Shown here: positions 37,516 through 49,008 of the stretch, piece after piece
Position numbering within the stretch: position 1 is the first letter of the stretch
Layout: every line of letters begins with the position of its first letter
NCBI GenBank assembly: GCA_028023455.1
Contig: JAQFVV010006449.1
Span: 914,812-978,811, forward strand
Source: Epiperipatus broadwayi
Lineage: Eukaryota; Onychophora; Udeonychophora; Euonychophora; Peripatidae
Direction: 5' to 3'
Length of the DNA: 64,000 bases
Notes under the pieces: generated by a model
The model's input: the letters and a program-made list of their open reading frames with translations, nothing else
Told to the model about the DNA's origin: nothing
The model's database searches: none
Translations under genes and position numbers: made by a program

Positions 37516-40500
37516 AACTGAAAGGAGACCCTTTGATTCCTCTTGGAGGCCTTAAAGGAACCGAGCAGGGCAAATTCCTAATGTCCACTCCATACGTTCT
37601 TGTCGTTGCAGCTGTTATTACTATGTGATTATTCATATAGTATATGAACATGGATGGGCTGCTCACCAACATGCATTAGCCAGCATGGTGAGTTTATTGG
37701 CTTTTTACCTCTGAGTTTAAGATCAAGAAACACCATGGTCTTTCTTCTCAATGCCTGATAAGGCAGAATGAATGTTTGTGTAAATGATAAATATTTTTCC
37801 AATACATATATACAATTATGACAGACAAAAATAAAGCATGGCCCTTATTCCCAGGAGGCTGTAAAGTCACCAACCAAGGCAGCGGTTGGTGGCCGAAGGT
37901 GGAGGGTGCTAAGAATCCCCTGATTGCGGACCCAGGCTGCCATTTGATGATGACTTTTTATTTAGGTACTTACAACGGCAGATCACTTTCAAGTGAAGGA
38001 AGATTGCAAAAATTAGAAGAATAACTGTCTTATATTAAATGGGACATTATTGGACTTTGTGAAGTTAGAAAAAAAGGAGAAGAAACAATTGATTTAAAAA
38101 CTGTACATATACTCTATTATAAAGGCACACATATTGGGAATACAAGTGGAGTAGGATTCATTATAAATAAAAAGTGGAAGAACAATATTGTGGAGATTGA
38201 TGGTGTATCGGACAGAGTGGCAAGATTAGTTATACAACTTAATAGCAGATACCAAATGCAGATAATTCAGGTTTATGCCCCAACAAGTTCTCATAGTGAT
38301 GAAGTAGTAGAAGATTTTTATATGGATGTACAAAAGGCTTTTGATCAGAGTAAACAACATTTTAAAATTGTTATGGGAGACTTTAATGCTAGAATTGGTA
38401 GACAAATGAAAGATGAAATTGCTGTAGGTAATTTTGGTTATGGTAATAGAAATGAGAGAGGACATAGACTTGTGGAGTTTGCAGAAAAAAAAAAACTTTA
38501 TATTATGAATTCATTTTTTGAGAAAAATGTTAAAAGGAAATGGACATGGAAGCAGCCAAATGAAGGTACAGCAGAATTGGATTATATTTTGACTAACAGA
38601 AAATACATATTTCAAGATTGTAATGTTCTTAATAAATTTAACACAGGAAGTGAGCATCGGTTAGTAAGGTGTAAGTTACATGTCAATGTAAAACTAGAGA
38701 GACAAAAATTATTAATAAAAACAATATTTACAGTTGATATTCCTAATCTTCAGAAACATTCTAATGAATTTAAATTAGAACTTACAAATAGGTTTCAAGT
38801 GTTAGGAGATTTTGAACATGATTCAGATTTGAATGAAATTAATATGAAAATAACTGATACACTTTTAAAAACTGCAACAAACATAGCTGGTAGAAAAAAG
38901 CAGCAATTGAATAATAAAATTTCTACTAAGACTAGAGAATTTATGAAGAAAAGAAGGAATATGAAGATATACAAAAATGATGTATTAAAAAGAATTGAAT
39001 ATCTCGAATTTTGTAAAATGGTACGGAAAAGAGTTGAAAATGATATAAGAAAGTATAACTGTGAAATAGCAAGGAAAGCTGTAGAAGAAAATAAAAGTCT
39101 CAAAAATGTTAAACAACATTTTGGATTTGGTAGGAAATTTATATCTGCATTAAGAAAAAAAGATGGAATTATTACTAAAAAGAGAGATGACATCATGAAA
39201 TTGGTAGAAGATTTTTATCAAGAATTATATAGTAATAAAGAACAAGTACCTCCTATATCTATTACATCTTCAGAATTGCCCAGAATTTTAAATGAAGAAG
39301 TGAGACATGCAATTAAGTGTATGAAGAAAGGAAAGGCTCCAGGAAATGATGGAATTATAATTGATATATTAAAAGAAGCAGGTGAAGAAATAGAAACAAT
39401 TTTAGCAAAGTTATATACCAAATGTCTAAATGATAAAGATGTACCGGAAGTTTGGAAGAATGCAGTAATAATATTAATATTTAAAAAAGGTGATAAAGAA
39501 GATATTAGAAATTACAGACCTGTCAGCCTTTTATCAGTTTTATATAAAAATTTTACCAAGATAATTACAACTCGTCTACAGAGAACTTTGGATTTCCACC
39601 AACCAAGAGAACAAGCTGGATTTAAAAGTGGTTTTAGTACAATAGATCATATCCAGATATTGAGAGAAGTCATAGAAAGAACAAACGAATATGGGTTGTC
39701 ATTATGTTTTGGATTTGTAGATTATGAAAAGGCATTCGATTCTATACACATTTCTTCAGTGATTAAAGCATTGGATCATCAAGGTATAGATCCAGGATAT
39801 TGTCATATTTTAAAGAATATTTATAAAAATGCAACAGCAACAATTAGATTACATAATGATACTGGATAAATCAACATTGAGAAAGGTGTAAGACAAGGTG
39901 ACTCCATATCTCCAAAACTCTTTACAGCAGTGCTGCAAGAAGTATTTTGTGGATTAAAATGGGAAACTAAAGGAGTGAAAGTAAATGGAGAGTATTTAAG
40001 TCATTTAGATTTTGCAGATGATGTAGTTGCTTTTGCAAATAATGCTTCAGAGCTGCAGGAAATGTTGCAGGAGTTAGCAGATGGAAGTAGAAAAGTAGGA
40101 CTAAAGATAAATGTTAAAAAGACTAAAGTAATGTTTAATCGATTTGCTCAAAATATGAAAATAAAGATTGATTATGAAGAATTAGAAGAAGTTAACAGTT
40201 ACAAATACCTTTGGTCAGATTATTCATACAGATGGAAACATAATGGAGGAAAATAATCATAGAATTAAACTTGGTTGGAGTGCTTTTGGTAGAATACTAA
40301 AAGGAAATATGCCTATGTGTTTGAAAAGGATGGTTTTTAACAAATGTGTTTTACCAGTTCTTACTTATGGATCTGAGACTTGGACACTTAATAGAAGAGC
40401 AATACAGAGACTTCAGACCACTCAAAGGAGTATGGAGAGATGTAAGTTGGGAGTAACAAGAAGAGATCGAAAACGCAATGTATGGGTAAGACAACAAACA

Positions 40501-40782
40501 AGTGTTACTGACCTTATTGAAAAAATTAAAAGATTGAAATGGAGTTGGGCTGGACATATTGCTAGAAGAGATGATAATAGATGGACAATTGAAATTTTAA
40601 ACTGGATTCCAAGAGATTGTAAAAGACCCAGAAAGAGACCACATGTGAGATGGATGGATGAAATAAGAAAATGTGCAGGGGTGTTGTGGAGAAGAGAAGC
40701 TAAAGATCAGAGAAGATGGATTAAACTTGGAGAGACCTTCATCCTGCAGTGGATTGATAATGGTTGATGATGATGATGATAT
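37516..40782 (+). mobile_element. Near-full-length RTE-type non-LTR retrotransposon
   Basis: The element is bounded by the tandem repeat it split: the host unit matches its neighbour up to about 37515 and resumes at about 40783. It has a ~300-bp leader (with CACCAACC...GGTTGGTGGCCGAAGG near 37870), one long coding region, a very short 3' tail and a terminal (TGA)n run at about 40764-40780. Short simple-repeat tails are usual for RTE elements. A 5'-truncated relative with the same tail lies at 46918-49008. Confidence 0.85.
37818..40767 (+). pseudogene. RTE polyprotein: AP-like endonuclease, RT and C-terminal domain (three lesions)
   Basis: From the ATG at 37818 one frame runs through an AP-like endonuclease: TYNGRSL, GLCEVR, VYAPTSSHSD, GDFNARIG, LDYIL, SEHRLV. 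The RT follows: GKAPGNDGI, FKKGDKEDIRNYRPVSLLSV, QAGFKSGFSTIDH, DYEKAFDS, GVRQGDSISPKLF, and FADD at 40011-40022. The C-terminal region has ETWTLNRRAIQRLQ, KWSWAGHIARRDDNRWT and RKRPHVRWMDEI. Three lesions break it: an in-frame TAA at 38022, a TAA at 39867 where the second copy has AAA, and one extra T near 40209 that shifts the frame. The catalytic residues remain. Few lesions imply recent insertion. Family is secure; the exact subfamily is not. Confidence 0.9.
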
Positions 40783-41053
40783 ATATATTAATCAGTGCTT
40801 GATTTATATTAAAATAGCACATTTTTAAATTTTAATGGACAAACCTCATTCTTCTCCAACTCCTCAATCATCTATATCATTTAAACTCTGGGGATGAAAT
40901 AATCAAAGCCTAGGTTGATGACAATATTATTGCCATACCCATGTTGGCCTTAAGTCAATTTGACCCTTTACCAATAGGATCTTAATTTGTCCATTAAATT
41001 ATACAGTAGAGGAGTTGGCAGAATACAGGTTAAATATGTAATATTTAAATATA
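40783..41053 (+). repeat. Remainder of tandem repeat unit 3
   Basis: Resumes the unit interrupted at 37515. ATATATATTAATCAGTGCTTG matches CATATATATGAAATCAATG of unit 2, and GCCATACCCATGTTGGCCTT matches the same block of unit 1 near 36878 (stretches shown in part). Confidence 0.6.
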
Positions 41054-41232
41054 TGTAACCATTAGAAACCAGAAACTACCTAAACATACCGATATAGATA
41101 GTAATCAATATTTCTCACTGTTGTCAAGGCAACCTCTCTCCTTTTAATAATAAGAATGGAAATATAAATGAGAAATACTGATTAATATCTATATTAGTAT
41201 GTTTATATAGTTACAAGTTTCTAATGGTTACA
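41054..41232. mobile_element. MITE with ~65-bp inverted ends, TA target
   Basis: A 179-bp element beginning TGTAACCATTAGAAAC and ending with its reverse complement GTTTCTAATGGTTACA. The arms stay similar for about 65 bases around a ~50-bp centre. TA flanks both ends (41052-41053, 41233-41234). Terminal repeats plus TA duplication fit a Tc1/mariner-type MITE; family is inference. Confidence 0.8.
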
Positions 41233-41462
41233 TATTAGCCCATTTAGCGTTAAGCATTATTTTACTTATTATTTAAATATATGTATATGTGATCTTGACC
41301 TTTATTTTCCACAGAATTCTCTGGCTGTCTAGGCACAAACATACACCTCAACAATAATAAAATTAATGATGATGATGTTGCTGATAATAATAATAATACT
41401 AATAATAACATTAACAAAACTATATTTATATGTCAACAAGATTTTATTTTTAATATGAATAC

Positions 41463-41468
41463 TTTATT
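41463..41468 (-). promoter_or_regulatory. Candidate polyadenylation signal of the trypsin-like gene
   Basis: AATAAA on the minus strand, about 59 bases past the stop at 41527. A second AATAAA lies about 20 bases further on, near 41443. In AT-rich DNA the match is only suggestive, but spacing suits a short 3' UTR. Confidence 0.4.
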
Positions 41469-41526
41469 ATAAAATTACAATATGTTAAATATATACATTT
41501 AGGATAAACCTTAATTCATCAGTTCT

Positions 41527-41691
41527 CTAGTTTCTTGTCATTATATTGTGAATCCAGCTAAGAAATGGATAGACTCTTAGAAAAAATGCAGGATCTAATG
41601 CATTTTCACATCGTTGGTCACCACCTGTGTGCACACCAATAATATAATTTGTGCCATTAATCTTGGCCACCAGAGGACTTCCTGAATCACC
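41527..41691 (-). CDS. Terminal exon of a trypsin-like (S1) serine protease
   Basis: On the minus strand, TTCATTTTAG (acceptor AG at 41692-41693) is followed by 54 open codons and TAG (41527-41529). The peptide starts GDSGSPLVAKINGT, the GDSGG-type motif with the catalytic serine of S1 proteases. It continues IIGVHTGGDQRCENALDP, then AFFLRVYPFLSWI (the usual GVYTRV..YL.WI end) and stops at NIMTRN. Gly-to-Ser in the GDSGS motif is tolerated in some members. An intron just before GDSGG is common in animal trypsin genes. Exons with the catalytic His and Asp should lie at higher coordinates but I could not find them within the window. Likely a secreted protease; substrate unknown. Confidence 0.88.
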   Translation of the reverse strand, partial: GDSGSPLVAKINGTNYIIGVHTGGDQRCENALDPAFFLRVYPFLSWIHNIMTRN

Positions 41692-42269
41692 CTAAAATGA
41701 ATCAAAATTATAATGTGTGTTAATCACGCAGGGGTAGATATTTTACCTCTTCGTTTTTTTAAAAATAAACATATTTATTACTACATCCTGTATTAAATAT
41801 CATTACAACTTTACAAATAACATAATTTTATTTTTATTTTAATTACTTTTGTCTTTCTCGGTATCTTTGTAGCCACGTTGCAAAAATCAATTTAAGTTTG
41901 ATTTTATTTCATGCTGTTTTTGTTTCATACATTACCATCTGATTTAAATGTATGTCTTACTAGAAATGTTCAATACGTGGCTGCACATTTTAAAAACTTT
42001 TTGAATTGACAACTGTGTTTGCTACATTTTCAAACAAAATATAATGGATTATGTGTATCCAAAGTTATATAAAAAAAACCATTGATATTGAGAAAGACAT
42101 CAATTACGTTTTTCAGAGCAAGCAATCACCCAATTATAAAATATATGTTTACCGAACATAGTTAAACAATTGTTTTATATGATTTACTATTTTTTTTATA
42201 AAAGGTTTATGATGTATTATAAATAATACTGCAAAAATAAACTTGAATATATATATATATGTGTGTGTG
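41692..42269 (-). other. Probable intron upstream of the trypsin exon
   Basis: AT-rich with no coding signal. By position it is the last intron of the minus-strand protease gene. Confidence 0.45.
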
Positions 42270-42530
42270 TGTAATCTTGTAATTGAATATTAATAAATAC
42301 AGTAACCTACATACTTATAAAGTACAATTTTAAAAAACTTTTATCAATTTAGGAGTGTTTTCCACTATCTTCATAGACTTTGTCAACTAACACTTTCAAA
42401 GGCTAATCTTCCCCCAATTCCATGAATTTTAGTGCTTGCAAGTGGTTAAAAGTTTTTTAAAGTTGTACTTTATATATATATTAAGGTTGCTGCAATTATT
42501 CATAATCAATTACAAAATTATATATATATA
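42270..42530. mobile_element. PLE 3' end in palindromic form
   Basis: 42277-42350 (TAATCTTGTAATTGAATATT to AACTTTTATC) is mirrored at about 42440-42526. The same sequence is the 3' flank of the PLE fragment at 34775-34900. Between the arms the minus strand has a KFMELGED-like peptide end, and a hammerhead-like motif at 42352-42392. It ends with (TA)n and TTGTGAGGG. Confidence 0.6.
42352..42392 (-). ncRNA. Degraded hammerhead-like motif
   Basis: The minus strand reads TTGACAA, CTAT...ATAG stem, GAAA, ACACTCC. Core positions are lost, so it is a relic at best. Confidence 0.35.
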
Positions 42531-42639
42531 TTGTGAGGGTACCACACACGCCTACCTAAAATAATTTGTTTGTTTATGAATTTAATTGTGCCTATATCAA
42601 ATCAACAAAAGATATAAATAACATGCACTTAGCTTTTCA

Positions 42640-42662
42640 TATCATATATATATATATATATA

Positions 42663-42712
<50 letters not shown>
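42640..42712. repeat. (TA)n microsatellite
   Basis: Two long pure TA blocks separated by TTTTAATA. Confidence 0.9.
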
Positions 42713-42717
<5 letters not shown>

Positions 42718-44485
42718 TAATTAAATATTAAAATAGTAATTCTAAAAAAATGAATTATTTTAATTTATTTATATGCACACATAAATAAATGTTTCCAACT
42801 AATGGTATTTTTACTAATCAGAACTTGACATTGACAAACCCTTAAGTCAATTTCGCATTTTATTATTGTAACAAAGGAAATAAATGTTTGGAGTTCATTA
42901 CAAATTGTAAGTATATTTAAACAATAAAGAGTGTGAGCGTTTCTGTGATGTGCTTTGCAGAAATATAAAAAACAAACTGAAATTGTTATATATTATCTTC
43001 TGTTTAGTTATCGAAGCAATAACTACATTGTTGAATTTAAATGTGTTCGAATTTAGAATACATTTTTAAAAAAAGAAGATTCACTATTTCAAAACCTTCA
43101 AATTAAGAAAATAATTAATTTACTTATGAACTTTATTGTATGTTCTTTATAAGAAGTAATTTTTAATATTTATAAAGCACAAAAAAAAATCATTTAAATT
43201 ATCAAAGTTTTAAGAGAAGCAACTTCTTCGAAATGTTTATTCAAGCTATCTGTTTAAGAAGTCGACAATTTATTAAAATGTTTTCTGGCTAGACAATTAA
43301 TGCCAAGGATTTCTGCTGGTGTTTATAATGTAAAGATGTAAATTTATTCCTACTTAATGCCTAAAATATAATCATCATAATTTCTAATAAAAACCTGCTT
43401 TAATAATGGAGTATTTTACTGAAGAAGATATCAATTATTTATTACGTAAACATCTAAAATGATAAATATTTGGATTGTTTCTTTGAAGGATGTTCACCCA
43501 TGAACTTTATCTTTCAAAATTCATGATTGTTTTATTTTATCTAAGGAGGAACATAAAAACATTATTCTTTCTCCTCATGGAATATAGCATTGTTTAATTT
43601 ATTAACTCTTAAACTTTATTTTCTTTGTGGATAAATATTATTTACATGGAACAATCACTTTGCTTATTAAATTGATTTTAACAGGATAAGTAAAGAACTA
43701 ACAAGTTGAACCCTTTTATTATTATTTATGTTAATAAAATTTAGGTGTTGATGTTTACATATATATAGATTAAAGCGACGATTGACTCAAGTAAAAAAAA
43801 ACTTGAATCATTTCAATTTGGAAGTAAGTTTATTATTTTCCAAATTGAACATTACTTGACATCTATCATAATTTTTTTTTAATCACTAACATAAATATCT
43901 TGTACAAACATGTAACACACACAGAATCATTTTAATGACACTATACGTAGATTTACAATATATAATATTATTCTTATTGTACACATAATTTTGAATTTAT
44001 ACATACGTAAATAGTTTATTATTGTATTATATATACACACAGGTTATAGTCAAAAATTTTAATATTTTTATTGTTTACAAGATAATATTTTTGTTTCAAT
44101 TACTAATTAATAAAAGCATTAAACTTGATTTTAAAATTAAATAGATCTCAGTTGTTTATTTTATTTAGTTATTTTATGAGATATATAATTCTAAATATAC
44201 ATACTCATACATATATATGTTAAATTAACTTAATATTTCAATATTTTAATAGTAACTTATCATTACTATGGAATAGTTGTGGAAATGCCTGAAGAGAGTC
44301 AATTGCGATTTCTACCCTGAGCTCGAATTCCAAGAGTAACGAGGATTTGAATAGAAAAGTGGATTGGATTATAGTATACATTATTTCATCCATGGCATTC
44401 TATAAGAAGACGCTAAGTCCGACTAGAGTTAGATGTGATTTCCTGGAGGTCCGAAAAGGACTGTCCCATTATAATATATATATAT
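42713..44485. other. Unassigned AT-rich DNA
   Basis: No exon found, though upstream exons of the protease gene could lie here. A more complex patch at 44281-44470 (includes GGTCCGAAAAGGACTGTCC) ends at (TA)n and may be another element edge. Confidence 0.4.
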
Positions 44486-44602
44486 ATATATAACTTGATA
44501 TATATTAAATACTGTAATATTCATATATAGTCGAAAGTATTTCTAACAGAATAAATTGAATTATATGAATATTACAGTTTTTAATATATACCAAGTTATA
44601 TT
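44486..44602. repeat. Inverted repeat with PLE-like centre
   Basis: ACTTGATATATATTAAATACTG with ATATTCATATA is mirrored at about 44560-44602. The loop has TATAGTCGAAAGTATTTCTAA, close to the GAAAGTACTTCTAA end of the PLE at 21690-21706 (stretches shown in part). Probably a PLE 3' remnant. Confidence 0.55.
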
Positions 44603-44826
44603 TTATATACTTTTTGAAAGAATACAGCCATCAAAATTAATATTTTAATATACATATTGAAGCAGTCATTTTTAAGATTGAGCTTCATGGTTCCATCTAC
44701 TAACCTGTCACATATATATATATATTTTACGTATATATTTGAGATGCACACCTAAAGTTATAAATTTTAACTTTTAATAACATTTTTATTATTATTAATT
44801 TTATGAGTATTCATTCTTTTCTATTA

Positions 44827-44829
<3 letters not shown>

Positions 44830-44892
<63 letters not shown>
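44830..44892. repeat. (CA)n(TA)n compound microsatellite
   Basis: About 15 CA units followed by about 14 TA units. A similar compound tract occurs at 52328-52382. Confidence 0.9.
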
Positions 44893-44894
<2 letters not shown>

Positions 44895-46917
44895 CTACAT
44901 GAGCAAACTTACTAACAAAGTAAAAGTTTTATAAACATTTTATTATACATCATTTTTAAAACTTTTTCTTTTTAAATTGTTTTTCCTATTAAATTGTATA
45001 TTTTGTCAAAATCCAAGATGGAAAATGCCATCGTTAATTGTCCAAAAATAATTAAAGGATTGGAAAGACTATTGTTTTAATCTGGGGAAAAAATTTTTAA
45101 TTAAAGTTTTTACTTAAAATGGGGATTAAGATTAACAATTGTATTTTTGTTATAAACATTTTGTCAAATCTATTTCCATTCTGGAAATAGATATGAATAT
45201 ATTTTTTGGAATGTTATATAACAGTTGCATCTTTCAAAAACAATGGACAAAGAAATATAAAATTTATATTAGATTAAATATTATGTTTGGGCTAGAGATA
45301 AGAAATGGAAAGCATTCTTCAAATACCTGGGCAGGAATATAAATGGTCTTATTTTAAATCACCAACAGATTAGCTACTATTGGGAGAACTAATTGCTACT
45401 AGAAGCCACACTATTTTGAAATTTAAAAAAAATAATGATCGAGCAGTAAGCCCATCCTGTGAATATCATCTTCTGCTGATATAATATACTGCTGCCTGAA
45501 ATGAAAAAAAGCCTAAAAAGCATTTTGGAATGCTAATCAGAAGCTGGCTAACACGAGGAAAAATTCATGTGGATCCATTAAATGCTGTACTTTGAAAAAT
45601 GGACTCTTAAATGGTGCAAGGTAAATTATTTCAAACCACCACCATTGAAACTAAATCTAGCTTACCTAACTAGTCTCAAACTCTACTATTAATTTCTCCT
45701 AATGTATAATTTAACTTTGTAACTTTTCTAATATGGAAATTGCTCTCAAATAATATCTATGAATTTAATTCTCTCTCTCATAGGCTCTAACTTTTTTAAC
45801 TGTAGTGCAGTCAGTTATTTATATGTATTTATTACTTAATTTTATATCTCTATTTTAGTTATTAATATGCCAATCTCAAACAATCTGACAAGTTGAATTT
45901 TGTAAAATCTTTTATTTCTTCTTTTAAGTAATCCTTCATGAATTAAGGTTGTTAATGTCATTTTAAAATATAATGCATTATTAATTAATACACTCGCCAG
46001 ATTGATTTTATTAGTCAGCATTTTTTTTCTGCTTTAGAATGCAATTTTTCTATTTATTTAACTCTGGATCCTACCCGGGGAATCCAAAAATTATGCTAAT
46101 TAACACTCTGAAACCTTATTTCTTTTAAAATATTATTTATTCAATTCTGAAAGGTTGACTAGTTAATTGTTTTCTCTATATAACTGCTAGTTTTTATTTT
46201 ATTTTTCATACTCTTAAAATATCAAATACAGTACTTAAATATTCCAGTTATTATAAAATCAACGAAAATAGGATTTATTTATTTTAAATAGCAGAAAAAG
46301 AGGGGGTCAAATTTGAGTGTATATTTTAATAAATGAAATCTAAATCTCTCTATATATTACAGTGGCATAGTGTATTATTTGTCTAAATTATGGCATTCAA
46401 ACAAGAATCATTTATTTTAAAGCAGTAAATCATATTCAATATCATTAGTGACATCTTTCGGTATGTGCTTCTAATCTGGGGGTTGTGACAAGTTTGAACC
46501 CATGAATTTCTTCTTATGTCCTGCCTGTCCTGTTGATAGTTGAGCTTCTCAGGACCAAACTTTCATATAAAAAGGCCTCTCATGTCGGTTATTCCAGTAC
46601 AACCTGGGCCACACCATACCTATTCACTCTTTGCTATGCACTGCCCTAGGAAAAAAGGATTTAGACTTCATTCTTGTCCAGAATCATGACCATTTCCTCT
46701 TATTTCTTCACTGATGTCAGCACTGCAAACTTCTTCATAATATTTATTTTGCTTCATGACCCAGTTTTAATGCTCTAATATTAAAATCATGCTTTGCTCA
46801 AAATATATATATAAATACCAACAACTTCTAGTTTTATTAATTAAATTTATTTCAGTTTTATATAATCCCACCATTGTAATTTAGTATTCCTGTATTTAAG
46901 AGTATTTGCCTTGGGGA
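44893..46917. other. Unassigned DNA
   Basis: Contains moderately complex stretches (45360-45660, 46440-46760) that give no recognisable protein in any frame and no clear RNA structure. Confidence 0.4.
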
Positions 46918-49008
46918 ATGCAAAACTAGAGAGACAAAAATTATTAAGAAAAACGATATTCAGAGCATTGTAATGAATTTTAAATAAGAACTTACAAATC
47001 GCTTTCAAGTATTAGCAGAGTTTGAATGTGATTCAGATTTGAATGAAATTAATTTGAAAGTAACTGATACATTTTTTTAAAAACTGCAACAAAGATAGTT
47101 GGTAGAAAAAAGAACAATTGACCAATAAAATTTCTACTGAGACTAGCGAATTTATGAAAAAAAGAAGGAATGTGAAGATATACAAAAAATGATGAATTAA
47201 AAAGGATTGAATATCTCGAATTTTGTAAAATGGTGTGGAAAAGAATTGAAAATGATATAAGAAAGTATAACTGTGAACTAGCAAGAAAAGATGTAGAAGA
47301 AAATAAAAGTCTCAGGAATGTAAAACAACATTTTGGTAATGGTAGGAAATTTACATCTGCAATAAGAAAAAAAGATGGAATTATTGCTAAAAAGAGAGAT
47401 GACATCATGAAATTGGTAGAAGATTTTTATCGAGAATTATATAGTAATAAAGAACAAGTACCTCCTATATCTATTACATCTTCCGAATTGCCCAGAATTT
47501 TAAATAAAGAAGTGAAACATGCAGTTAAATATATGAAGAAGGGAAAGGCTCCAGGTAATGATGAAATTATAATTGATATATTAAAAGAAGCAGGTGAAGA
47601 AATAATTTTTTTTTAGCAAAGTTATATACCAAATGTCTAAATGATAAAGGTATACCAGATGATTGGAAGAATGCAGTAACAATATTAATATTTAAAAAAA
47701 GTGATAAAGAAGATATTAGAAAGTACAGACCTATCAGCCTTTTATCAGTTTTATACAAAATTTTTATCAAGATAATTACAACTCATGTACAGAGAACATT
47801 AGATTTCCACCAATCAAGAGAAAAAGCTGGATTTAAAAGTGGTTTTAGTACAGTAGATCATATCCAGGTATTGAGAAAAATTATAGAAAGGACAAATGAA
47901 TATGAGTTGTCATTATGTTTTGGATTTGTATGTTATGAAAAGGCATTTGATTCTATAAACATTTCTTCAGTGATTAAAGCATTGAATCATCAAGATATAT
48001 ATCCAGGATATTGTCATATTTTGAAGAATATTTATAAAAATGCAACAGCAACAATTAGATTACATAATGATAGTAGGAAAATCAATCTTGTAAAGGGTGT
48101 AAGACAGGGTGACTCCATATCTCCAAAACTTTTTACAGCAGTGCTGCAAGAAGTATTTTGTGGATTAAAATGGGAAGCTAAAGAAGTGAAAGTAAATGGA
48201 GATTATTTAAGTCATTTAGATTTTGCAGATGATGTAGTTGTTTTTTTTGCAAATAATACTTCTGAGCTGCAGGAATTGTTGCAGGAGTTATCAAATGAAA
48301 GTAGGAAAGTAGGACTAAAAATAAATGTTAAAAAGACTAAAGTAATGTTTAATTAATTTGCTCAAAATGTGAAAATAAAGATTGATTATGATGAATTAGA
48401 AAGACTTAACAGTTACAAATACCTTGACCAGATTATTAATACAGGTGGTAACATAATGGATGAAATTAATTATAGAATTAAACTTGGTTGGAATGCTTTT
48501 GGTAAAAATAACTTGATACTAAAAGGAAATATGTCTGTGTTTGAAATAAAGTTTTTTAACACATGGGTTTTACCAGTTCTTGCTTATGGATATAAGAGTT
48601 GGACACTTAATAGAAGAGCAATACAGAGACTTCAGACCACTCAAAAAAGTATGGGGAGATGCATGTTGGGAATAACAAGAAGAGATTGAAAATGCAATGT
48701 ATGGGTAAGAGAATAAACAGGTGTCATTGACCTCATTGAAAAAATTAAAAGATTGAAGTGGAGTTGGGCTGGTCATATTTCTCAAAGAGATGATAAAAGA
48801 TGGACAATTGAAATCTTAAAGTGGATTCTAAAAAATTGTAAAAGACTCGGAAAGAGACCACATGTGAGATGGATGGATGAAATATGAAAGTGTGTAGGGG
48901 TGATGTGGAAAAGAGAAGCTAAAGATCAGAGAAGATTGTTTGAATTTGGAGAGACCTTCTTCCTGCAGTGGATTGATAATGGTTGTTGATGATGATGATG
49001 ATGATTAA
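46918..49008 (+). pseudogene. 5'-truncated second copy of the RTE element
   Basis: It starts at AAACTAGAGAGACAAAAATT, matching 38693 of the longer copy, so the endonuclease is missing. The RT and C-terminal region follow collinearly: GKAPGNDEIIIDILKE, YEKAFDSINISSV, KGVRQGDSISPKLF, DFADDVVVFFANN, SWTLNRRAIQRLQ. Frameshifts occur before 47230 and at the T-run near 47607. Stops at 48354 and 48687 replace CGA codons of the longer copy, the latter a CpG-to-TpG change. It ends with the same (GAT)n tail. Independent, older insertion than 37516-40782. Confidence 0.88.

Noticed and set aside
38226-39421. Minus-strand ORFs inside the RTE coding region
   Set aside because: Antisense shadows rich in Leu, Ile and Phe, opposite to a clear polyprotein.
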